A stretch of 64,000 nt of DNA from Trichobilharzia regenti (taxonomy: Eukaryota; Platyhelminthes; Trematoda; Strigeidida; Schistosomatidae). Of this stretch, positions 22,822 to 32,443 are shown one piece after another. The translations under genes and the position numbers were made by a program. Within the stretch, counting starts at the first letter, position 1. The number at the start of each line of letters is the position of its first letter. Under the pieces are notes generated by a model that worked only from the letters and a program-made list of their open reading frames with translations, ran no database searches and was not told where the DNA came from. Where the stretch lies: the NCBI GenBank assembly GCA_944472135.2, contig OX235270.1, forward strand, positions 148,505,632 through 148,569,631. Reading direction: 5' to 3'.

Positions 22822-23146
22822 CATCTCTTGCTGCACTCGGGCTCACGCTGTTCCTTGAAGCTTCTCAGAAACGCTTAGTAGTAACGGACGCAAAAACCAA
22901 AACACCAATTGGCGACTCGAGAGTTATTTATTCTAACACCAACATACAGCCAACTTTACAACTAAGGTATATGAACAAATATTACAATAATAAATCACGA
23001 TATTACTTCTGGCGGTTTTGTGCGTGCTTTTTGAACAGGGACCTATGAGACTATGACTGTCTTATTGATGCCTCCGCGACAATTGGGGAAGTTGGTTTTG
23101 AGCAAACAACCATGAATTGATCGTTCAATCTTCAACTGCATTGTCA
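22822..23146 (-). repeat. LTR-like block, 5' side of the BEL/Pao-like element
   Basis: Partner of 19163-19506. In minus orientation it begins TGACAATGCAGTTG. If the LTR includes the neighbouring T-like sequence it would reach to about 22535, leaving almost no room for a primer-binding site before gag. The internal edge is therefore uncertain. Confidence 0.62.
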
Positions 23147-23299
23147 CTCCTTGTGAGCTTAAATCCGTTCCAGTAGGGAGTAAGTCTTTTCCATACTCCT
23201 TTGCAACGTCACTTCATGTACGCTTAGAGCCTATGTTTGCTAAGTTATATTCGGTTGTAAAAATACAAACAGTTGTTCGACGACTGTTTTCTTCTTAAC

Positions 23300-24245
23300 A
23301 CTGTTTTAGGAGGGAGAGTGTTGCTAGCTGGTCAGTAGATATGGTGGCGGTTATCAAGGTGAATCGCCCCATTCTGCAAGAACAGCAATTTTCAATTCGG
23401 TGGCTCGAGATATTTTACGAGGGCTCAGATCCTTATCTCGAAAAAGATAATAATGAACGCCTAGACAGATCATGCTTCTGCCTTTAAACATATACCATTC
23501 GCTCCGCCCATTGTTGAGATGTGACCACGTAGCCTCTGCACAGATTTATGGGGCATCTTATAAATTAACTTGCCATCCACTGTCGGATCTTTGAATACCA
23601 CTTCACAGTGTCTCATCTCATTCATTTTCTGATAACGTCCTTACTTGATCCTCATTATATTCCATTGAACGTAACATCTTATAGCCTTATCCCTATTTTC
23701 TGTAGGGTATGAAATAGGTATGAAATAAAAACAACTGGCTTGAGAATAACCGTATTGAAACCAAAAGTCGACATCATGATAGTAAGACCTATATGGGTAG
23801 CATTATACATTGCAAATGAACGTTGTCAGCCTAGGGGTTAATTAGTTTCTCAATGTATTTCCTTCATAAATGCATTTATTATTGATATATTGCACTTACT
23901 TATTTCATTGCACTTTAATGATTCATCCTAGCACTTTTACTTTTCTAAATCAGCTTTCAATCCCATGTAAACGTTGTTCTTACATCGATGTTGGTTGGTT
24001 ATCGTATGCCTACGACCACGGGTTGAGAACGAAACGTAGTCGATTTTTCGCGCAACCTGGAGGACTACCGTACAATTCAATAATTATACGGCCTGGTTCA
24101 AACAGTGAGTGTTTATACATATATATCAAATGTTTAGCTGTTGAAATATTATTAACTTGTAGACAATCTACGATTTGAGATTATATCATACTAGATTGTG
24201 TCTGTAAAAATGGCATGCATTTTCATGTAAATTTATATGTTCATA
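23300..24245 (+). repeat. Q-family repeat, copy 2 of the inverted pair
   Basis: Plus-strand counterpart of 14410-15285, with the 102-codon ORF at 23870-24178. The left part (23300-23400, GGTGAATCGCCCCATTCTGC) is also shared with 26840-26900, extending the family's left edge. It ends in a block with CTGTAAAAATGGCATGCATT that recurs at 27896-27975. Confidence 0.8.
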
Positions 24246-24930
24246 TGAAATTATATATTATTATTACTAATACATTCTAATACTATGAGCAACTGGATAA
24301 AATGTAACTGAAACACTTCATGCAATGCATGATGACGCGCTGAGAAAACAATAGTGGTTTACGAATTTCACGCATTTCACACATGTATTACTACGTTGAC
24401 ACCTTGTCAAGGTGGCTACCTACAGAAAATTCATCAGGGCAAACGTTTTCACCAATAAATATTGCACTTTCTGGGACCAACCACTATCTTAAATTAGATG
24501 TTGTGAAAATGCCGGTGGGTTCAAACTGAGCCTAAATAGACACATTAACATGTCCGCTCGTCCAAAAGATCACAACTGTTGGTAGAATGGAAATTGAAAG
24601 CCAGTCCAGCCTCCAGTATAGCCAAATAATCATAACCCGACTCTTTTCCTTACACAGAGAACGTTTAACTAACTTACTGGTTTTCTCTTCTCTATAATCT
24701 TTACTTAGTTGTGTTGGCATAAGTAATAATTATATTGGCAACCACACCTAATATTTGTTTTATGTATAAACAGTTAATAAGACAATGATGTTTTTGGGTT
24801 GAGATGACTTTATTTAGTCAGTAACTACCTTTTCTCATATACTTTTCTAAAATGTATAATTTTATAATATTTTGCAGTGTTTTTACATCATATAAGTTGA
24901 AGGCTTGCTTTGCAATTTCTGATGCGTATC
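24246..24930. other. No gene recognised
   Basis: AT-rich sequence between a Q repeat and an RTE-B copy. No motif, splice-bounded frame or repeat copy is seen. Confidence 0.35.
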
Positions 24931-26392
24931 GTATCAAAGTACTTATGGATTGGAAGAAAGCATACTTATTCAAACTACCACAAAAGAGACTTAAGTCAAT
25001 GCAAAAACTGGCGCGGAATTATCCTCCTGTCCATCCCAAGCAAAATACTAAGCCGCATCATCCTGGAGAGAATCAAACAAGCCAACGTGGATGCAAAAAT
25101 TCGACTGGAACAACGTGGATTCAGGGGGAATAAGTCATGTATTGATCAAATCGCCACTCCACGAATCATCATTGAACAAAGCTTGGGATGGCAATCACCT
25201 CTCTATCTCGCTCAACTTCATCGACTTTGAAAAGGCCTTCGACAGTGCAGCGTCAATCGAGAGATGATTTGGAAACTACTTCGCTACTACCAAGGGGTCC
25301 CATCGACAATTCTACATCTCATCCAACAGTTAGTTGTACGAAAATGCTTCTTGCCAAGTAATCCACTACGGGAAACTTACGGAAGCCTTAGAAGTGAGGA
25401 CGGGAGTGAAACAAGGCTGCCTACTAGCGCCAATGATCTTCCTGATTGCAGTAGATTGGATAATGCGACAGACAACAGGCAATGAGGAAACAGGCATTAA
25501 ATAGACTCACAAAAATAACTTGGAGGATCTGGATTTCGCCAGAGATGATATGTATCTGATCTCCCACAAACTGGAAGATATACAAGTGAAAAGCAACAAG
25601 TTGGCTATAGAAGAAGCATCCAGAGAGGATATGACTTCAGGTGAACATAGATAAAACAGTGGTGATGAAGATTCCTGGCCAACACCAACAGAAACAGTAA
25701 CAACAGACAACAATTAGCCTGCATAAATGGGAGGAACTTGAAAGAAACAACCTCCTTCACCTACCTGGGAAGTATCGTTTCAACTACAGGCGGAACTGAC
25801 GAGGATATCAAAGCCAGAATCGGAAGAGCAAGACAGGCTTTCATTACTCTCAAATCTGTGTGGAGGTCAACATCACTCAGAATGAGAAATAAGACCCGGA
25901 TTTTCAACTCCAATGTGAAGCCAGTCAGTGTTACTTACCATACGAACTAGAGACTAAGCGCGTCATAAAGAGCATCTCAAACAAACTTCAGACCTTCATT
26001 AATAGTTGTCTTCGCTCAGTACTTCGTTCAAGATCAAATGGCCGGCCAGAAAAGATCAGTAACAGTGAGGGATCTCTGGCAATGAGCGAACCAACCTGGC
26101 CGGGACCGATTGTGAAACAAATAGTCAGAAAGAAATGGAGATGGGTTGGCCATACGCTGAGAAAACCATCAAGGGACATCACTAGACAAGCCATTTGTCG
26201 AGTGGAACCCGAAAGGGAAGTGGAGAGTTGGTCGTCAGCGTGAGGGTACCTTGTAGGAGGTCATGTGAAGGGGAGATGAGAGCATGTGGACAAACTTGAA
26301 GCGAGGTGAATTTTGGCAGAAAACCAAAGGCAATGGAGATTCGCAGCTGAAGCCCTACGTTCCTCTAGGAATTAAAGGATATAATAATGATG
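24931..26392 (+). mobile_element. RTE-B retrotransposon, 5'-truncated, degenerate
   Basis: In shifting frames it encodes RT blocks: KNWRGIILLSIPSKILSRII, QRGFRGNKSCIDQI, NFIDFEKAFDS, VRTGVKQGCLLAPMIF, DLDFADDMYLISHK (the catalytic Asp pair is kept) and TYLGSIVSTTGGTDEDIKAR. The late C-terminal WRWVGHTLRKPSRDITRQA follows, then a 3' end with repeated AATGATG units. Several frameshifts and stops (for example TGA at 25228) show it is dead. It is the best RTE-B copy for the RT half in this window. Confidence 0.88.
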
Positions 26393-26704
26393 GTATGAAA
26401 ATCGGTCGTGAAAATGTAGGATACCTAGTTCTGTTAACCAGCTGTTTTCTTCAGGATCATTATACATGATTTTATCACTAGCTGTTCCACTATCAACTTT
26501 ACTCTTCTCAATACACTATAACTTAGTTGCTGTAATACAAGCTACTTCTATACTTAAAGTAAGCACTATTTCTTAGGCGTTTGTAACGAATACTTGTATA
26601 GGTGTTTGCATGGATGTATTTTGAGACCGCTAAGAATGTCCTCAGGTATCGATATATCTGATGACCTAATTGGAAGCGCTTGTCATGAAAGCTATTAATG
26701 TACG
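26393..26704. other. No gene recognised
   Basis: Short AT-rich interval between the RTE-B 3' end and a Q-family copy. Confidence 0.35.
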
Positions 26705-27110
26705 GCATACTGTATGACTGAGACGGGCTCAAATCAATGCGATGCTGCAACTACAGTTGTTGCAAGAAAACTCAGAGCTTAACGTCAAAAAGGAGGGATG
26801 GTGGCGCATGCTGATCAGCAGAAATGGAAGCGGTCACAAATGTGAATCGCTCCGATCTGTATGACAGCAACATGCATTGTTTGGCAGCTCGAGAATTAAA
26901 CATTAGTCTGGACTCTCAACAAAATATAATAAGAAGGGTTGTACAGATCTAAACTGTAAATAAAAAAGTGCTTTTGCTCCTACCATCTACAGGCCTACTC
27001 AGCTTCTTGTCAAGATGTTACCCATTTGGCCCAACAGAAATTCGTGAGGCATCTTACAGGCCAGCTTGTCCTATGGGTTCTAATCTTCTATATCTTTGAA
27101 TTCGCTCCTC
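26705..27110 (+). repeat. Q-family repeat, divergent copy
   Basis: Aligns with the reverse complement of 11330-11742 and, for about 26800-26900, with 23330-23410. A further stretch with the family's distal end motif lies at 27896-27975, so the copy may run to about 27975 with a diverged or replaced middle. Confidence 0.55.
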
Positions 27111-27473
27111 ACTTAAACATCACTTACCTGCCCTACATTAATCTTTCTATTCACGCACTATAATACTCTACTTTATGTTAACTACCTAGGCCATTATTAG
27201 AGCTAAAACTTGCTCTTTGTTCATATTTGTTGCTTGTTTAAAGTCTAGTTGCTTTGATTAAAAACACTACAACACCAATGTTTGAACAAAGCTATATCTT
27301 CATCGAAAACATCAAAGTTTCCGTGATCAGAGCAGTATGGTTAACATTAAACATTGCAGATGTATACTATCATTTCAAGTGATATAAGAATAAAACTTGT
27401 GCACTGTGGTTGAGTGTAATTCCATTATGGGTAAATTTTGTTTTGATAGTCTCACAGTGTTATACAGTAATGT

Positions 27474-27526
27474 TTACTGATGACGTTTCGAGCACAATTT
27501 ATTGCTCATAATCATATCAAGGTGTC
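27474..27526 (-). ncRNA. Hammerhead-ribozyme-like motif (degenerate)
   Basis: The minus strand reads TGATTATGAGC, a loop, then GCTCGAAACGTC. This is a 4-bp stem (GAGC/GCTC) closed before GAAAC, as in helix II of a hammerhead, but the CUGAUGA box is disrupted by two extra bases. An almost identical block sits inside the PLE at 43179-43220. Activity is doubtful. Confidence 0.35.
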
Positions 27527-29018
27527 ATTTCAAGTACTATATAGCATTTTCTTGTATATATCTAGTGAATATACTTCCAATAATGTATTAATCATAACTG
27601 CATTTTATACTATTTTGCAGCTGCGCAGAATTTTCTTCTTTTCCTGAAATAGCATTCAATCAGGTGGTGGCATATCATTCACCCACATATACGCTGTTCA
27701 CTGGTTGACCGTAACTATCAGCAGGCAAAGGAACGAAGTTTGGGTTGTCGCCCAACTTTGATGGTGATCATAGTAAACGGTTTACAATTTAACATTTATA
27801 AGAACTTGTTCTGATTGCTTGTACAATAATTGAACAATTTAAACTTTTGAGAAAGTATTAATTTATTATACTTCAGGATCGTAATTTATAATAATACTGA
27901 TCGTGCCTGTAAAAATGGCATGTATTTCTTGTAAACTTACCCGTTTATACGAAATATAAATTATTATTATTCATCTTGTCAACTATACAGTGTCGTCGGA
28001 ATGATATATAAAAGAGATATAGGTAGTCGAAATAAGTGCATATATTTGCAAGAGAATCACTCGCAGAAATTTGGTAGAAAAGGATTAAGATAGGCCCCAA
28101 GCCTTCTATCCTCGACCGATAAAACTGAAATCTGAATCTAATTCATTACGCCCTTCCCAGTTCCTTAATGACTGCTTAATCTGAGTAACCATAGCGTTCT
28201 GGGTTGAAAAGACCCACAGTCCATTGATCTAAAGGAGTAGTTGTCACACACCATGCACAAGAAAGGACCACAGTAGATCTAACCTACCCAAAACTTATGT
28301 AAATTATGAGTAGAAACCAAGAAGCCAAACTGGTTGATGTAAAGGGTATCCAGCTACCCATGACAATCAGTCAGTTGTGTGTATCATTATATGTTCTGTG
28401 TATCAAAGAACTACCTTGGCTCGTCAAATCTCCTACAATTCTGTAGTAAGAGTACCTACAACTACGAAAGGACTTAAGAGCGCAAGAGACATGCTTAGGC
28501 TTAAAAGGGGGATCAGCAATCTGTTAAGCTGCTCCGAAGAATCGATGCTTTCTAAACAGAAGAAATGCTAGTATCTTCAGCTTCGACTCACATGGATCTT
28601 AGCATCATATCTGGCGATTACCCGAAAACATGAACACCCAATTCTGCAAACGTAGTTCATAGCTCTAGGTCTTTATAGCCAGTACAAAGGGTTCAATTAA
28701 TACACATCTCTGAGGAGATAAGAAACAAATTTAAAGTCGGAGGAGAATATATATTGCTGTGCAATACTGTCTGGCTCACCAAGTCATTAACTCTTGAGAC
28801 TGGCTTTCAAGAAAAGGGAATAGGTAAGCGGGAATAATTAATAGGAAAGGATTAACATAAAATTGGAATTTTCGAGACAACCAAAACATGGATGATGTTT
28901 TTAAGCTCTTTGAGGAGAAGGTGAACAATTTTTCCATATGTTCTCTCTTAATTTTAGGTTTGTCATTGGACATTGAAGACGAAGTTTATTATACGATTTC
29001 ACGCGGGCATGTTTCGAT
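27527..29018. other. No gene; upstream region of the TM2-domain gene
   Basis: Holds the Q-like end block at 27896-27975. Otherwise only short frames without motifs (for example 28377-28571). The last few hundred bases may contain the promoter and 5' UTR of the gene starting at 29019, but no clear element can be named. Confidence 0.35.
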
Positions 29019-29564
29019 ATGTTGTTTCGCACGTTTGTTTTTCTTGTTTTTGTGAGTCTGACTTATACTTTGCAATCTAACGAGAGTTATAACTGCGAAA
29101 ACCTTTTGCCTGGTCAATATCTGTGTGACTCCCCATTGATAGATGAACTGACTCAGCAACCCAGGAATTGTTCACGTACTCTAAAAGCTCCAGGTAATCT
29201 TTTAATCCTATGTAATCACTACAACCAAGTGAATTGTAGGCCAGCTCCTGGAATACGTTGTGACGGAAAGCTTTTCAGTGGTTATGAAATTGGCTTTCAA
29301 AAATTAGTAGATTGCCGTCGAGTGTAGTTTGGTCATTTTTCGTTAAATAAAAATTTATATAGGACTGGATATAAGTTTGATTTCGCATTGTTGTTGTCAG
29401 TTTTTGGTGGGTTGTTTGGGTTGGATCGTTTCTATCTTGGATACCCAGCCCTAGGTCAGTGCTGTAAATACTTATATATTTTTCATGCAGGTTGCTTAAA
29501 ATTCTTCACTTTTGGGGGGTTCGGACTGTGGTACCTGTGTGATATATTACTTATCTCAGTTGAA
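29019..29564 (+). CDS. TM2D1: TM2 domain-containing protein 1-like (3' end unresolved)
   Basis: Four exons: 29019-29193, 29230-29323, 29363-29454 and 29491-29564 (145 codons). The introns are 36, 39 and 36 nt and all GT-AG. Removing them restores family spacing, for example NCSRTLKAP joined to VNCRPAPGIRC and CRRVTGYKFDFA. The product has a signal peptide (about residues 1-18), a Cys-rich ectodomain (GQYLCDSPLIDELTQQP, FSGYEIGF), then the TM2 domain: helix 1, the loop LDRFYLGYPALG with the conserved DRF, and helix 2 ending LLISVE. In other animals TM2D proteins are membrane proteins linked to Notch and amyloid biology. After LLISVE a GTGAGT donor or read-through to TAA at 29592-29594 is possible. 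The conserved C-terminal tail is not securely located. Confidence 0.85.
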
Positions 29565-30012
29565 GTGAGTGGACATTACAATTTTTTGTTCTAAGGAACC
29601 TGGGAAGTAAAGTCTAATGTTGGACGGTGCATATTTCTCTCTCTCTAGTAAGGTAGCTGGGTTAAGTTTGTGATTAATGTCTAAAAATAGTAATCAGATC
29701 AAGTAGTTATCTAGATTTAATTCATTGCTGGTAGTCCATTATTAAGCTTAATGTGCAGTTTGGAGTTCGCCCTTTTCAATTTTAGTCATTATAGTGCCAA
29801 CCAACAACTATGTGATGACGTCCAAGTACAGTACTATAATCCCATTAAAGTTATTGATCATACTAATGTTACTCGACAACTGTGTGCATGTTAATGCACG
29901 TGGCAATGAGCTGTACTTGTGCTTGCTGCAGTAATATAACTTGGCTTCCCAAAACTAGAAATTGTAGGACCGAGTCCAGACATAGTGGGAAGACGATGAA
30001 ACCATGTTACCG
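29565..30012. other. Downstream of TM2D1-like exon 4; last exon not found
   Basis: A frame at about 29808-29893 contains VQYYNPIKVIDHTNVT, mildly reminiscent of the TM2D1 tail. No acceptor in the right phase joins it to the donor at 29565, so it is not called. Confidence 0.3.
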
Positions 30013-30212
30013 ATTCTCTTATTTATTTATTATTTTTGATTACAGCTTGATTCCACACTGTATTTTTGGTACAAGTATTGAATTTTCAGCATGGATATCC
30101 GTAGCCCAAATTTTTCGGGCCGACCATAGATATCAGGTGTGCGTCGGCCGGGGATCGAACCTCGGACCATGTTCACGATCGGCTAGTCCTAACCACTGTG
30201 CCACCGACGCAC
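30013..30212 (-). mobile_element. SINE-I copy
   Basis: Minus-strand copy with a complete head (GTGCGTCGGTGGCACAGTGG) and body. It lies between two 24-nt near-repeats, each containing GATGAAACCATGTTACCGATT, at about 29994-30016 and 30231-30253. These could be long target-site duplications. Confidence 0.85.
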
Positions 30213-30659
30213 AGACGTATTGTCGGAAGGCGATGAAACCATGTTACCGATTCCCTGAGTCATCTCACCAATTTATCATTGATACGTTAGAGAAGACGCA
30301 ATGCTCCGAGTGGCACACTCAAATGATAATTCTAGGTTGTGGTGCTGTTGAAGCTTATTCAAACCAACTGACTCAGGGTTTCATTGCATCTGTAAATTAC
30401 TAAAATTATGTGTACGTTTTAAATCGGCTTTGATTATTCATCTCCAGTAATTGAGGAGTCATGTGAAAAAACTACTAGAAACGAAGGTTCACACGCTTTT
30501 TATGTTCTGAGATTCAGCGTTTACTTTCTGATCTGCCTGGTTTATTTTACTATACTTTTTGCTTGCCAAATTTAGTATATCACTCAAATGATTAAAAGCA
30601 TAGTGTGTGCATGAAAAATCCCATGTGCTAGGTAACAAAATGAAGGTGGACAAACTACT
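30213..30659. other. No gene recognised
   Basis: Spacer between two oppositely oriented SINE-I copies. No supported frame. Confidence 0.35.
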
Positions 30660-30852
30660 GTGCGTCGGTGGCACAGTGGTTAGGACTCTCGCCGATCATG
30701 CACATAGTCCAGGGTTCGAGCCCTCGCCGACGCACACCTGATATCTATGGTCGGCCTGCGAATTTCGGGCTACCGATATCCAAGCTGAAAAGTCCATACT
30801 TGTACCAAATATACGGTGTGGAATCAAGCTGTAATCAAAAAATAAAAAGATA
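30660..30852 (+). mobile_element. SINE-I copy
   Basis: Head GTGCGTCGGTGGCACAGTGG, B box GGTTCGAGCCC, body, and an A-rich tail (AATCAAAAAATAAAAAG). The tail runs directly into the truncated RTE-A copy at 30853. Confidence 0.87.
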
Positions 30853-31258
30853 AAAAAATACATTGCACTGATCGAGGCACTGTACTCGAACTCGCGGGCT
30901 CGTTTCGCATATGCCAGGTCATGCCATTTCTGACATAGACGTGATATCCGACTATCGATCAAAGGACGTGTATACTGCTCAACAGTCTGCTCTGTTTTCC
31001 TTTATAACCGTGAAACCTGGCCATCGAAAGTAGAAGACATGAAAAGCCTGACAAGTTGTCTTTGATCATAGGTGCCTGCGTTGTATCTCCCGTGTTAAGT
31101 GGTATAGTGGGGTGAGAGCAGTATTGAAGTGAGGCATCGGTTGATTGCTAGGTAAGTAGGGAGGAGAAATCAATCGAGGAGGTTGTGAGATGGTTAGGAC
31201 ATGTGTTACTCATGCATGAGGTCTAGCTATCTCCTTCTTCGATGGGTAGTGTTATCTG
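30853..31258 (+). mobile_element. RTE-A deletion derivative, 5'-truncated (copy 3)
   Basis: Matches 6270-6700 and 41905-42310 almost exactly. It includes the junction of the large RT-core deletion and the same stops. It shares with 40160-42375 a loss of about 15 nt (the AAGTTACATCGATTG present at 6613-6627). It ends at TATCTGACA, where the minus-strand RTE-A copy begins. Confidence 0.88.
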
Positions 31259-32443
31259 ACATAGGATGAAACAGGTTCTGTCTATCTGTCTGTTTTCGAC
31301 ATAGAACTTTACACAAATGTGCGGAAGTTCAAGTCGCCACACTCCGTGTAGCTCACAAAGCAAGAGAAGAAAGTAGAAGAAATGCATAATAGAGAGACAG
31401 TAAACAGAGGTGTGAGACAAAGGAATAGTAGTAGCGAAGAACAAAACAGTTTCATTGGAGATCATAAGTCACAAGGAGTGGTTGCATCTGCACCAGCCGG
31501 CCATTGAGAACGATTTTGAGCCATATCACCAATTGTTTCCAACCATTGATTTTTACCGTCCCGAGGACCCCAGCCTTCCTCCGTGGCTTAGACTAACTGT
31601 TGTGGATTTCATTGACTGGTGCCAAGTTTTTGTTTGACCGCCGCTAGCTTTTTTCCAGCCTGACCCTATATCTGCTAACATTGCCCATTGTCGAGGAAGG
31701 CGGTGACTTGGCATACGTAACACATGTCCTAACCATCTCAGTCTTTGTAACTTCACGACTTCGTCGATTGATTTCCCCTGTTTACCTAGAACTCTACGCC
31801 TAACTTCAATGTTGCTCACCTTATTATGCCACTTCACACGGGAGATAGAGCGCAGGCACCTATGATCAAAGACAGCTAATCTTTTCATGTCTTCCACTCT
31901 CAGTGGCCAGGTCTCACAGCCATAAAGGAGGACGGAGCGGACAGATGAGCAGTGCACTCGCCCTTTGGTCGATAGTCGAACATCCCGTCTAAGCCAGAGT
32001 CGGCGTAAACCGGTAAATGCGAAACGAGGACCTTGTATTCGTGCTGAGATTTCGTCAGAGATCAACCCGTTGGCCCTGGCTGATGGTACTTCCCAAATAA
32101 GTGAAGCGGTCAACGTGCTCTACCACTTCACTTCCTATTTTTAAACTAGGCGTCGATGTAGTCCAGTCCTGTAACATCATCTTGCATTTGGTGGGAGCGA
32201 ATCGCATGCCAAACATCCGTAGATTGCGGCTCAAGGTGTTTAGAAGACTCAGCATTTTGTCAGCGTCTTCGCCTAGAAGGACTATATCGTCTGCATATTC
32301 CAAGTCAACGAGATTATTCCCCGGTAGCTAGTCAATCCGTGAGCCGCTGAAGTCACTTAGGGTTAAGTCCATTAGTTCATCTATGATGAAGTTGAATAGA
32401 AAAGGGGATAATGGGCATCCTCGACGGACACCACTAGTCGCCC
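31259..32443 (-). mobile_element. RTE-A retrotransposon, 5'-truncated, inverted partner
   Basis: Reverse complement of about 35058-36212. It encodes RT late blocks (YADDIVLLGEDADKM, RFTYLGSTISQG) and the C-terminal region (GLISDEISARIQ ... WLGHVLRMPSHRLPR), then the 3' UTR ending in CAGACAGATAGACAG-type repeats. It carries the same frameshift between VDL and ISDEIS as the plus-strand element. It is head-to-head with 32444-36212. Confidence 0.9.

Noticed and set aside
29808..29893. Last exon of the TM2D1-like gene (VQYYNPIKVIDHTNVT)
   Set aside because: No acceptor in the correct phase joins it to the donor after LLISVE, and the similarity is short.
30660..30735. tRNA gene with a 7-bp acceptor stem
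   Set aside because: Seven copies share the same non-tRNA body and A-rich tail downstream. The anticodon arm is not a standard fold, so it is SINE-I.
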